Positions 1-7,893 of a stretch of 64,000 bases of DNA are shown here, piece by piece. The stretch is from NCBI RefSeq assembly GCF_030407435.1, contig NZ_JASDDK010000006.1:62001-126000 (forward strand). Reading direction: 5' to 3'. Numbering within the stretch: position 1 is the stretch's first letter; each line of letters starts with the position of its first letter. A program made the position numbers and the translations under genes. The DNA comes from Winogradskyella bathintestinalis. GTDB lineage: Bacteria > Bacteroidota > Bacteroidia > Flavobacteriales > Flavobacteriaceae. The notes under the pieces were generated by a model. The model was given only the letters and a program-made list of their open reading frames with translations, did no database searches and had not been told where the DNA came from.

Positions 1-189
1 CATTTTTTTGTTATTTAAAACGGCCACGTAATTTTCAATATAGCCTTCTCTTTCTAGTTTTTTAATACGTTCAAAAATGGGCGAGGTAGTCATACCGAGC
101 TCGTTAGCAATACTTTTTGTTGTTCGATTACTATTTTTCTGAAGAATTGAAAGAAGTTGAACGTCAATTTTATCGAGTGTGTATGACAT
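1..189 (-). CDS. Lrp/AsnC-family transcriptional regulator, N-terminal part (cut by window edge)
   Basis: The reverse strand reads an ATG at 189 and stays open to the window edge, giving 63 residues. They begin MSYTLDKIDVQLLSILQKNS and continue with SIANELGMTTSPIFERIKKL, the classic helix-turn-helix of Lrp/AsnC proteins (D-x-x-D/I-L start, then L-G-x-(S/T)-x-x-x-(V/I)-x-x-R-I-x-x-L). The ligand-sensing RAM domain lies outside the window. The gene diverges from the branched-chain 2-oxoacid dehydrogenase/ilvE cluster at 359-5119, which is typical for an Lrp-type regulator controlling neighbouring amino-acid catabolism. That control is inferred from position only. The shared intergenic region holds an AT-rich inverted repeat (222-252) that could be an operator. 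Confidence 0.88.
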   Translation of the reverse strand, partial: MSYTLDKIDVQLLSILQKNSNRTTKSIANELGMTTSPIFERIKKLEREGYIENYVAVLNNKKM

Positions 190-221
190 AAGAAAAAAAG
201 TTTTTTTAATCCATCAAATAT

Positions 222-252
222 ATTAATTAATAGGTAAAAATCCTTAATTAAT
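222..252. promoter_or_regulatory. AT-rich inverted repeat, possible Lrp operator
   Basis: ATTAATTAA at 222-230 and its reverse complement TTAATTAAT at 244-252 are separated by 13 bases, so their centres are 22 bases apart, about two helical turns. The repeat lies between the divergent Lrp-type regulator and the E2 gene. Lrp dimers often bind such spaced palindromes, but AT-only repeats are common by chance in a genome of this composition. Confidence 0.3.
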
Positions 253-358
253 TATTTTCTAAAGGAAAATATACTGATTATATGTATATATTAAGATTTT
301 AACAACTGGGAAATTAATCATTAATTATCTTTATTTCTTGAATCAAAAGACATTTAAC

Positions 359-1663
359 TTGAAGAATTTTGAATTAAAAATGCCTAAAATGGGCGAAAGT
401 ATAAAAGAAGGAACCATAATTAATTGGTTAATTTCTGAAGGAGATAGTTTTGTTGAAGGCGATATTATTCTTGAAGTAGCTACAGATAAAGTTGATAACG
501 AGGTGCCTGCACCAGCAGCTGGAACATTAGTAAAAACATTATTTCAAGCCAAAGATGTTGTACCAGTTGGAGAAGTAATAGCTGTTCTAGAAGTTTCAGA
601 ACAAGTGAAATCTTCTCATGAAACAAAAGCTTCGTCAAGCGCCGTTGAGAAATCTGAAAAGAAGGAAAAGGCGCCAAAAAGACCAAAACCAGCTCAGCAA
701 GCTTCGGCTTCAACTTCATTTTCAACAACAAACACTAACAGCTTTTTTTCGCCATTAATTATAAAAGTAGCAAAAGAGCATCATATAAGTTTTGAAGAAT
801 TAGCACGTATTCCTGCAACAGGTCACGAAGGTAGATTACGTAAAAGTGATGTCTTTCAATATATAGAGGAAGGCAGACCATATAAATTCGCTCAACCAGT
901 TGCCGAAAAAGATCCAATAGCCTATCGTATTCCACAATTACAATTCGACAAAGGCAAAGGAAAAGTCATTGAAATGGATCGCATGCGCCAAATGATTGCA
1001 GATCATATGGTGTATTCAAAACATACATCACCACATGTTACGGCTTATGTTGAAGCCGATTTAACCAATATGGTAAATTGGAGAAATGCAAATAAAATCG
1101 CTTTTCAAGAAAAGTATGGAGAACGCTTAACCTTTACACCATTATTTGTAGAAGCCGTAGCAAAAGCAGTAAAAGATTTTCCAAACATTAACGCTTCGGT
1201 AGATGGTAATAACATCATCGTAAAAGAAGATATAAATATTGGTATGGCAACTGCATTACCAAGTGGAAATTTAATTGTTCCTGTAGTAAAAAATGCAGAT
1301 ACTAAAGATTTAATAACTATTGCTAACGATGTCAATGAATTAGCAGGTAAAGCAAGAGAAAATAAATTAGCCGGCGACGATATAAAAGGCAGTACGTTCA
1401 CAATATCAAATGTTGGAACTTTTGGTAGTGTTATGGGAACACCAATTATCAACCAACCAGAAGTTGCTATTTTAGCATTAGGGATTATAAAGAAACGACC
1501 AGAAGTTATCGAAACCGAAAATGGAGATGAAATCGCTATTCGTAGCATGATGTATTTATCATTGTCCTTCGATCATAGAGTTGTCGATGGATTTCTGGGA
1601 GGAAGTTTTGTGCGTCGCGTAGCCGATTATTTCGAGCAATTTGACGTTAACAGAAAAATATAA
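359..1663 (+). CDS. 2-oxo acid dehydrogenase E2 (dihydrolipoamide acyltransferase), probably branched-chain type
   Basis: E2 core enzyme of a 2-oxo acid dehydrogenase complex; it transfers acyl groups from lipoamide to CoA. In order it has one lipoyl domain (about 1-80, lipoyl-lysine in EVATDKVDNEV, K44), a charged and Ser/Pro-rich linker (90-128), an E3/E1-binding domain (about 130-172) and the acyltransferase domain (about 205-430) with the catalytic DHRVVDG motif (H406, D410). No ATG gives a full lipoyl domain. TTG at 359 starts MKNFELKMPKMGES, matching the family N-terminus; TTG 338 and ATG 380 are the alternatives, and the latter cuts the first beta strand. The branched-chain assignment rests on the downstream ilvE and fused E1 gene. 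E3 is not in the window. Confidence 0.9.
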   Translation: MKNFELKMPKMGESIKEGTIINWLISEGDSFVEGDIILEVATDKVDNEVPAPAAGTLVKTLFQAKDVVPVGEVIAVLEVSEQVKSSHETKASSSAVEKSEKKEKAPKRPKPAQQASASTSFSTTNTNSFFSPLIIKVAKEHHISFEELARIPATGHEGRLRKSDVFQYIEEGRPYKFAQPVAEKDPIAYRIPQLQFDKGKGKVIEMDRMRQMIADHMVYSKHTSPHVTAYVEADLTNMVNWRNANKIAFQEKYGERLTFTPLFVEAVAKAVKDFPNINASVDGNNIIVKEDINIGMATALPSGNLIVPVVKNADTKDLITIANDVNELAGKARENKLAGDDIKGSTFTISNVGTFGSVMGTPIINQPEVAILALGIIKKRPEVIETENGDEIAIRSMMYLSLSFDHRVVDGFLGGSFVRRVADYFEQFDVNRKI

Positions 1664-1713
1664 ATTGCTTTATCATTTTGTATAAAGCACAATCCATTAT
1701 AAATATAAAATAA

Positions 1714-1733
1714 ATTTCTGCTTTCACAGAAAT
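1714..1733. repeat. Short hairpin repeat, 7-bp stem
   Basis: ATTTCTG, loop CTTTCA, then CAGAAAT, ending 11 bases before the ilvE ATG. Its layout (purine/pyrimidine-rich stem around a CTTTC-type loop) resembles the hairpins at 6399-6416 and 39999-40014, so it may be a diverged copy of the same family. It may also affect ribosome access to ilvE. Confidence 0.45.
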
Positions 1734-1744
1734 ATCAAAAAAAC

Positions 1745-2812
1745 ATGAAGCATAACATTTCTATAAATAAAGTAACCGAATCTAAAGTTAAAAGCATAGA
1801 CTTTAATAATATTCCTTTAGGCACCACATTCACAGATCACATGTTTATTTGTGATTATAACAACGGCGTTTGGGAAAATCCAAGAATTGAACCAATGGGA
1901 ATGATTCCTACGCATCCAGCAGCAATGGCATTACACTATGGGCAAGCGATCTTCGAAGGTATGAAGGCAACAGTAGATGCTGATGGAAACCCAATGTTGT
2001 TTAGAGCAGATAGAAATGCAGCACGATTAAACACCAGTGCAGACCGTATGGGAATGCCACATTTTCCAGAAGATTTGTTCGTAGAAGGATTAAAACAATT
2101 AGTCGATTTAGAGCGAAACTGGATTCCGCCAACCGATGGTAGCGCGCTTTATTTAAGACCATTTATGTATGCAGACGAAGCCTTTATTGGTATGCGTGCA
2201 GCAACACATTATAAATTTATAATCATGGCATCGCCAGCAGGACCATTTTTTAGTAAGCGTATTAAATTGTGGGCCGAAAAGCATTACATACGTGCCGTAA
2301 ATGGAGGAACAGGAGAAGCAAAAGCAGCCGGAAATTATGCGGCAGCCATTCGTCCAACAGAATTGGCAAAAGCTAAAGGTTTCGATCAAGTATTATGGCT
2401 AGATGCAATCGAACACAAATACATTCAAGAAGTTGGAACCATGAATATTTTTTTTAAAATCGACGGAAAATTCATCACACCAAAACGCGACGGTTCTATT
2501 TTAGATGGCATCACGCGTATGAGTGTAATCGATGTGTTGCGCGATAAAGGTTACGACGTTACAGAACGCGCAATCACTATAGACGAAATTCAAGAAGCAG
2601 CAAAAAATAACAGTTTAGAAGAAGCTTTTGGCACAGGTACAGCCGTTGGTATTGCTTACATTCAAGACATTGGCGTAGGCGAAGAGATTATTCACGTATC
2701 TAACGAAAGTCCAGTTGGTTTAGAAGTAAACAATACGTTAAACGATATAAAAACAGGACGTGTAGAAGACAAGTTTGGTTGGATGCTTAAAGTAGAAAAG
2801 CAATTAGCTTAA
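1745..2812 (+). CDS. ilvE: Branched-chain-amino-acid aminotransferase
   Basis: PLP-dependent fold-type IV aminotransferase that interconverts Leu, Ile and Val with their 2-oxo acids. At 355 residues it has the size of the BCAT1/2-like (type II) branch. Visible signatures are the ALHYGQAIFEGMKA segment, the LYLRPFMYA active-site stretch, the PLP lysine in GEAKAAGNY (K193) and the EVGTMNIFF and GTGTAVGIAYI cofactor-binding segments. It lies between the E2 and E1 genes of the dehydrogenase complex that uses its 2-oxo acid products. Here it probably works mainly in degradation, or in supplying branched-chain acyl-CoA primers for iso fatty acids; that role is inference from context. ATG at 1745 is the natural start. 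Confidence 0.95.
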   Translation: MKHNISINKVTESKVKSIDFNNIPLGTTFTDHMFICDYNNGVWENPRIEPMGMIPTHPAAMALHYGQAIFEGMKATVDADGNPMLFRADRNAARLNTSADRMGMPHFPEDLFVEGLKQLVDLERNWIPPTDGSALYLRPFMYADEAFIGMRAATHYKFIIMASPAGPFFSKRIKLWAEKHYIRAVNGGTGEAKAAGNYAAAIRPTELAKAKGFDQVLWLDAIEHKYIQEVGTMNIFFKIDGKFITPKRDGSILDGITRMSVIDVLRDKGYDVTERAITIDEIQEAAKNNSLEEAFGTGTAVGIAYIQDIGVGEEIIHVSNESPVGLEVNNTLNDIKTGRVEDKFGWMLKVEKQLA

Positions 2813-2820
2813 AATAATTT

Positions 2821-3000
2821 GGGCGTTACCACAAGGGTCGCGCTTTCACTACTCGCTTCCCGACGAAAAAGTCGGGAGAGCTCAAACAAACCGCTCAAAC
2901 CCTAACGCAAAAACACCCGTAAAGCTCCCTCAATGGAACAATAGTTCTAAGATTATTCAGGGGATTGTCCCCTTAAGGGGACTTTAGGGGTGCAATAGAA
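2821..3000. repeat. Composite palindromic intergenic repeat
   Basis: This stretch is far more GC-rich than its surroundings and is full of nested inverted repeats. GCGTTA (2823-2828) pairs with TAACGC (2903-2908), enclosing a perfect hairpin CCCGAC/GTCGGG (2859-2864 and 2871-2876). A second block holds the perfect palindrome GTCCCCTTAAGGGGAC (2967-2982) flanked by further GGGG/CCCC runs. I see no open frame of note. From memory it resembles intergenic repeats that recur in Flavobacteriaceae genomes (GGGCGTTACC...GGGTCG...CCTAACGC), but I cannot confirm copy number here. Confidence 0.65.
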
Positions 3001-3031
3001 GATTAATTAGAATATTTAGAGGTCATTAAAA

Positions 3032-5119
3032 ATGAAAAAAGAAACACTAAAAAAAGGATTTTCAAAACTCTGCACAGCAAAAGCAATGGCAGAATTATAC
3101 GAAGCTAATTTTAAACAAGTCTCTAAATATGTGCATGCCACATCTCGTGGTCACGAAGCTATCCAAATAGCTTTAGGTATGCAGTTATTACCGCAAGATT
3201 ATGCATTTCCTTACTATAGAGACGATGCCATGTTATTATCATTTGGTTTAGAGCCTTACGATTTAATGTTGCAATTATTAGCAAAAAAAGACGATCCTTT
3301 TTCTGGCGGAAGAACGTACTATTCACATCCAAGTTTAAAGGATGACGATAAGCCAAAAATTCCGCATCAATCCTCTGCAACAGGCATGCAAACCATTCCA
3401 GCAACAGGAGTTTCTATGGGAATGCAGTATAAAGAATTACAAGGTTTAGCTGATTATAGTTTAGAATCGGATCCTGTTAATTCTAACACAGTAGATATGG
3501 CCTTAAAACCAATCACCGTTTGTAGTTTAGGAGATGCTTCAGTAACCGAAGGAGAAATAGCCGAAGCTTTTCAAATGGCAGCATTAAAGCAAATGCCAAT
3601 CTTATATTTAGTACAAGATAACGGTTGGGATATTAGTGCAAATGCAGCAGAAACGAGAGCTCAAAATGCTTTTGAATACGCGCAAGGTTTCAAAGGATTA
3701 GAAGCCATTTCAATAGATGGTGCCAATTTTACAGAAAGCTACGAAGCATTAGAGAATGTAATAAAAACCATTCGTACAGAACGCAGACCATTTTTAGTAC
3801 ATGCAAAAGTGCCGTTACTTAATCACCACACATCTGGTGTAAGAATGGAATGGTATCGCGACGATTTAGACGAAGCGCGTTCTCGCGATCCTTATCCAGT
3901 AATTAAACAACAGTTATTAGATGCTGGTTTTTCAGATAAAGAAGTCGAAGAGATAGAAAATTCCGCGAAAGCGAAAGTGCAATCAGACTTTGAAAAAGCA
4001 TTACAAGCCGAAGACCCAAAGCCTGAAGATTTATTTACTAACGATTTTGTACCAACACCAATAACAGAGGAAAAAGGAACACGTTCACCAGAAGGCGCAG
4101 ATAAAGTTGTCATGGTAGATTGTGCACTTTTCGCAGTAGAAGAATTAATGAAAAAACATAAAGAATGCTTGCTTTATGGCCAAGATGTTGGAGGAAGACT
4201 TGGTGGTGTTTTTAGAGAGGCAGCAACATTAGCACAAAAATTTGGAGATGATCGTGTGTTTAATACACCAATTCAAGAAGCCTTTATTATTGGTTCTACA
4301 GTTGGTATGAGTGCAGTGGGTTTAAAGCCCATTGTTGAGGTTCAGTTTGCCGATTACATTTGGCCAGGATTAAATCAATTATTTACAGAAGTGAGTAGAA
4401 GTTGTTATTTATCTAACGGAAAATGGCCTGTTTCTATGATTCTTAGAGTCCCAATTGGAGCTTATGGTAGTGGAGGACCTTATCATTCATCATCTGTAGA
4501 ATCTGTAATCACAAATATTCGTGGTATAAAAATAGCGTATCCAAGTAATGGAGCCGATTTAAAAGGCTTGATGAAAGCTGCTTACTACGATCCAAATCCT
4601 GTAGTGATTTTAGAACACAAAGGTTTGTATTGGTCTAAAGTGCCAGGAACACAAGGCGCAACCTCTGTTGAGCCAAGTGAAAATTATGTATTGCCTTTTG
4701 GAAAAGCATGGGTTTTACAAGAAATTTGGAAACAAGAAAACGTAGAAACTCTAACCATTGTTACTTATGGAATGGGCGTGCATTGGGCAATGAATGCTTC
4801 TGAAGAATTAGGTATGCAAGACCAAATTGAAGTCATCGATTTACGTACATTATTTCCTTTAGATGAAGACACGATTATAAAATCGGTTAAGAAAACTGGA
4901 AAGTGTTTAGTGGTCACTGAAGAGCCTTCGAACAATAGTTTTGCGAGAGCATTGTCTGGAAAAATTCAGGAAGAATGTTTCAAGTATTTAGATGCACCAG
5001 TAACGACCATTGGTAGTGAGAATATGCCAGCAATTCCTTTAAATTCTACTTTAGAGCAAACCATGATTCCGTCAACAGAAAAAGTAAAAGCTAAAATAGA
5101 AAAGGTCCTAAATTATTAA
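3032..5119 (+). CDS. Fused 2-oxoacid dehydrogenase E1 alpha/beta subunits (branched-chain type)
   Basis: Thiamine-diphosphate-dependent E1 decarboxylase with both subunits in one 695-residue chain. Residues about 1-335 are the alpha part, with the TPP motif starting GDASVTEGE (G167) and ending in DNGWDIS, followed by the MEWYRDD region. A short acidic/Pro linker follows, and residues about 360-695 are the beta part (YGQDVGG, FNTPIQEAFIIG, VEVQFADYIWPG). In many bacteria these are two genes; single-chain fusions are common in Bacteroidetes. Clustering with E2 and ilvE suggests branched-chain 2-oxo acids as substrate. Pyruvate is less likely because a separate pdhB lies at 45633. A strong bidirectional terminator follows. 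Confidence 0.92.
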   Translation: MKKETLKKGFSKLCTAKAMAELYEANFKQVSKYVHATSRGHEAIQIALGMQLLPQDYAFPYYRDDAMLLSFGLEPYDLMLQLLAKKDDPFSGGRTYYSHPSLKDDDKPKIPHQSSATGMQTIPATGVSMGMQYKELQGLADYSLESDPVNSNTVDMALKPITVCSLGDASVTEGEIAEAFQMAALKQMPILYLVQDNGWDISANAAETRAQNAFEYAQGFKGLEAISIDGANFTESYEALENVIKTIRTERRPFLVHAKVPLLNHHTSGVRMEWYRDDLDEARSRDPYPVIKQQLLDAGFSDKEVEEIENSAKAKVQSDFEKALQAEDPKPEDLFTNDFVPTPITEEKGTRSPEGADKVVMVDCALFAVEELMKKHKECLLYGQDVGGRLGGVFREAATLAQKFGDDRVFNTPIQEAFIIGSTVGMSAVGLKPIVEVQFADYIWPGLNQLFTEVSRSCYLSNGKWPVSMILRVPIGAYGSGGPYHSSSVESVITNIRGIKIAYPSNGADLKGLMKAAYYDPNPVVILEHKGLYWSKVPGTQGATSVEPSENYVLPFGKAWVLQEIWKQENVETLTIVTYGMGVHWAMNASEELGMQDQIEVIDLRTLFPLDEDTIIKSVKKTGKCLVVTEEPSNNSFARALSGKIQEECFKYLDAPVTTIGSENMPAIPLNSTLEQTMIPSTEKVKAKIEKVLNY

Positions 5120-5154
5120 GTGATTTTATAACTTAATTTTATTAATGTTAATTT

Positions 5155-5188
5155 AAAAGCCTAAATCTGTTCTTAGATTTAGGCTTTT
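5155..5188. terminator. Bidirectional intrinsic terminator
   Basis: A perfect 14-bp stem (5155-5168 with 5175-5188; AAAAGCCTAAATCT and its complement) with a six-base loop, A-rich on one side and T-rich on the other. It ends the rightward dehydrogenase cluster and the leftward outer-membrane protein gene at 5210. Confidence 0.85.
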
Positions 5189-5209
5189 AAATTCAAATAA
5201 TGATTGATG

Positions 5210-6307
5210 CTAATCCATATCAAATCGCAATCCGACGGATATGTTATTTTGGTCTATAACTTGATTTTTAAATAACGGATTGAGATCATATTTCACATAG
5301 AGCGCCACATCTCCCAAAGCCACATAACCACTTAATCCATAGATAAATTCACTAACCTCAAATTGGTCGCGTTGCTTTTCTTTTTCACGCTCTCCATCTT
5401 CTTTAAATTTAATTTTTTGCATGTTACCAATGTTCAAACCAGCATAACCCCCCAACCCTACTTTCCATTTTTTGTGTGTTGAATATCGAAAATAATTTTC
5501 GTTCTCAACTTTTTTAGACGGTCCGAATTCTATGTGCATTGGTATCACAAGATTCGTTGTTCTAAACTTTATTTTATCCGCATCAATCGGATATTCTTGT
5601 AATGTAATATCACCATCGGTATTTACGAGATAGTTGTTGTTTTTAAGTTTCAATTTATTCCATTGAAAAGAGAAACCGTATTTTAATCGCCAAAAATTGG
5701 TGTTATCGAAGATTCTTGTTTTCCAAGCATATCCTAATTCTATAAATCCAGAGCCACCTAATTTATATGGAGAATCTTCTAAATCTTGTCCATCGATAAA
5801 GGTATTATTAAATCCGAAAGCAAAAACAATATCTGTGGACGTACGCCTATCATACTTTACAGGTTTATTTTTTGCTTTTTCTCCAAAGTAAATAAAACTG
5901 TCACTGTCCTCTTCACCACTACCTATTCTAAAAATAAACCCATCGTCCCCAGCGTCCTCAGTGTTATAACCAGAATCATTACGTTTTAAAAGTGCTATTT
6001 TATTATCAATTATTGCTAAACGATTTTCAATATTTAAAGCTCTACGTTTTGCCGATTCTTTTTTTAAACGCTCAGCTTCCGCAGCTGATATTTGGCCGTC
6101 ATCTAAACGTTGATTAATAGCTGCTATTTCTAATTTTAGATACTCTCTTTCTTCAATTTCAATTTTTGCCTTGAGATTTTGAAATGCTTGAATTTTTAAT
6201 TCGTTTGTTGAATTTTGTGTACTATCAATTTTCGTGTCTTGCCCTTGTGCCATGGCATATGTCAATGATAGCAGTAAGCACACTAATAGTTTTGTAATTG
6301 TTGTCAT
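5210..6307 (-). CDS. Outer-membrane beta-barrel protein, PorT/OmpA-barrel-like, with N-terminal coiled coil
   Basis: A 365-residue exported protein of unknown precise role. The signal peptide is about residues 1-22 (hydrophobic core LLVCLLLSLTYAMAQ). Residues about 30-105 are rich in Glu, Lys, Ala and Leu and should form a coiled coil. From about 160 on, alternating aromatic/polar strands (GGSGFIELGYAW, WRLKYGFSFQW, VGLGGYAGLNIG, DVALYVKYDLNPLF) and a C-terminal VGLRFDMD strand indicate a small outer-membrane barrel. It lies 110 bases downstream of the sigma/anti-sigma pair, reads the same way and is probably their target or effector. No specific ligand can be named. Confidence 0.7.
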   Translation of the reverse strand: MTTITKLLVCLLLSLTYAMAQGQDTKIDSTQNSTNELKIQAFQNLKAKIEIEEREYLKLEIAAINQRLDDGQISAAEAERLKKESAKRRALNIENRLAIIDNKIALLKRNDSGYNTEDAGDDGFIFRIGSGEEDSDSFIYFGEKAKNKPVKYDRRTSTDIVFAFGFNNTFIDGQDLEDSPYKLGGSGFIELGYAWKTRIFDNTNFWRLKYGFSFQWNKLKLKNNNYLVNTDGDITLQEYPIDADKIKFRTTNLVIPMHIEFGPSKKVENENYFRYSTHKKWKVGLGGYAGLNIGNMQKIKFKEDGEREKEKQRDQFEVSEFIYGLSGYVALGDVALYVKYDLNPLFKNQVIDQNNISVGLRFDMD

Positions 6308-6398
6308 AATTGTTCGTTTTTTGATTAATGATATTTATTGATGAATTTTGATTTGATTTGATTTTAAATAGATACAAATAAAAGCTCGCTGAAGGAGA

Positions 6399-6416
6399 TT
6401 CCTGCTTTCGCAGGAA
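6399..6416. repeat. Short hairpin repeat (GAGATTCCTGC...GCAGGAA)
   Basis: TTCCTGC, loop TTTC, then GCAGGAA, a perfect 7-bp stem preceded by GGAGA. It sits one base from the stop codon of the anti-sigma gene at 6418. The element at 39999-40018 read on the minus strand has the same frame with paired substitutions in the stem. Confidence 0.6.
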
Positions 6417-6417
6417 C

Positions 6418-7203
6418 TTAGTTATTCCGATCCGCCACCGCTGTTTTCACGGTTTCGTAACTTTCCTTTAGAGCTTCGAAAACTTTGGTCCTAAACGATT
6501 GTCCCATTTCATCTTCTACACTCTCTAATAATTGGGTTGCATCTACCATTGTTGAGGCCTCCTTCTTTATACTTTCTTGAAATATTTCCTTGCTAGCTAT
6601 TTTTAATAAAGAATCTATTTCCTGATCTGTAACGGTACTATTTTCAGGTTTTAAGGTTTTCATAGCTTCAGTTACTGCGTTTTTAATAGCACTTTTATCA
6701 ATTTCTAATTGTATGTCATTCGTAACCTTTTTATTGAGACCATCAGGAATGTCATTATGTTGCACTTCGTCAATTTCTGCTAATTGGATATTCTCTTCAG
6801 AATTTGTTGTTGTTTTTAATTTATCGTGAATAATTTTAGGATTTTTATCCGCTGAAGTTTTTTCTTTCTCTTCTACTCTACGCTCTTGGTTAACTATTAA
6901 TTCAATTGATGTTTTCTCATTTGACTGCTTGGTTTCTGTATTTATTTGTTCTTTTATTACTTCCTGCTCTACAATTTGCGGCTGTAATTCTTCAGAAGTA
7001 TTAGTATTATAAAACTGTACCGTAACCGCAAGCATTAGTAATAACCCTGCTGCAATGCTCAACCACCAATACAATGGTTTTTTCGATTTTTTTTCGTCAT
7101 TATCTAAACGTTCTGCAAGTTTAGACCAACTATCTGATGCTGGTGACAAGGTTCGCTTTTCGAGCTTATCTTTTATGTTTTCTTCAAATTTAATTGGAGC
7201 CAT
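6418..7203 (-). CDS. Putative anti-sigma factor, single-pass membrane protein
   Basis: A 261-residue protein with a soluble N-terminus (FEENIKDKLEKRTLSPASDSW, the opening typical of Bacteroidetes proteins encoded after ECF sigma genes), one membrane span at about 45-65 (YWWLSIAAGLLLMLAVTVQF) and a long, charged, low-complexity periplasmic region up to the C-terminus. Its start overlaps the end of the sigma factor gene by 14 bases, so the two are translationally coupled. The overlap and topology support an anti-sigma role: the N-terminus would hold the sigma factor and the periplasmic part would sense envelope state. No classical zinc anti-sigma motif is visible, so the function is inferred from context. 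Confidence 0.65.
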   Translation of the reverse strand: MAPIKFEENIKDKLEKRTLSPASDSWSKLAERLDNDEKKSKKPLYWWLSIAAGLLLMLAVTVQFYNTNTSEELQPQIVEQEVIKEQINTETKQSNEKTSIELIVNQERRVEEKEKTSADKNPKIIHDKLKTTTNSEENIQLAEIDEVQHNDIPDGLNKKVTNDIQLEIDKSAIKNAVTEAMKTLKPENSTVTDQEIDSLLKIASKEIFQESIKKEASTMVDATQLLESVEDEMGQSFRTKVFEALKESYETVKTAVADRNN

Positions 7204-7759
7204 AACCGTTGTTGCTTAATTCGTTTTCTTTAATTTTTGTTTGAAGCAATTTTCGTGCTTTAAACAATTGCGATTTAGAGGTACCTTCAGATATTTTTAA
7301 TAATTCGGCAATCTCTTGATGTTTGTAGCCTTCAATGGCATACATAACAAACACCATGCGGTACCCTTCTGGTAAACTATCGATGAGCTGTTGTATATCT
7401 GCTACTTCTATATTAGAGTTTATATTGTTAGAAGTATCATACTCTAAATAATCATCTTCTACGGCAAATTCAACCTTCTTTTGTTGCCTTAAGTAAGAAA
7501 TGGCCTCCCTAACCATTATTCGTCTTATCCAACCTTCAAAACTACCTTCATTTTTAAACGATTTTAGATATTTAAACACTTTAAAAAAGCCATTTAACAT
7601 GACTTCTTCAGCCTGGTACACATCCTTTATATAATATCTACAAACGCTTAACATTTTTGGGGCATGTAACTCGTACAATACATGTTGCGCTTCACGATTT
7701 TGTTTCGCAGCGCGCTCTATAAGTTGTGTTTCATTTTTATGAAGTTGAATAACTTTCAT
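7190..7759 (-). CDS. RNA polymerase sigma factor, ECF subfamily
   Basis: A 189-residue sigma-70-family protein. Region 2 spans about 22-95 (YELHAPKMLSVCRYYIKDVYQAEEVMLNGF, then the WIRRIMVREAISYLR stretch that contacts the -10 element). Region 4 spans about 120-180, with the helix-turn-helix in YKHQEIAELLKISEGTSKSQL. ECF sigma factors have only these two regions, and the length fits. It is the first gene of a leftward unit with the overlapping putative anti-sigma gene and the outer-membrane protein at 5210, so it probably responds to envelope signals; the target promoters cannot be read from this window. Confidence 0.92.
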   Translation of the reverse strand: MKVIQLHKNETQLIERAAKQNREAQHVLYELHAPKMLSVCRYYIKDVYQAEEVMLNGFFKVFKYLKSFKNEGSFEGWIRRIMVREAISYLRQQKKVEFAVEDDYLEYDTSNNINSNIEVADIQQLIDSLPEGYRMVFVMYAIEGYKHQEIAELLKISEGTSKSQLFKARKLLQTKIKENELSNNGYGSN

Positions 7760-7893
7760 GGTTTGTTTTAAATTCAGCTAACCCTAAAAAAGGCCTTCTA
7801 TTTATAAAGACGCAATTTTGTAGCCAAGGGTTGCTTGAGAAGTGAAAATTAATTCAAATAAATTTTAAACAATTATCAATCAGTTTATTAAAA

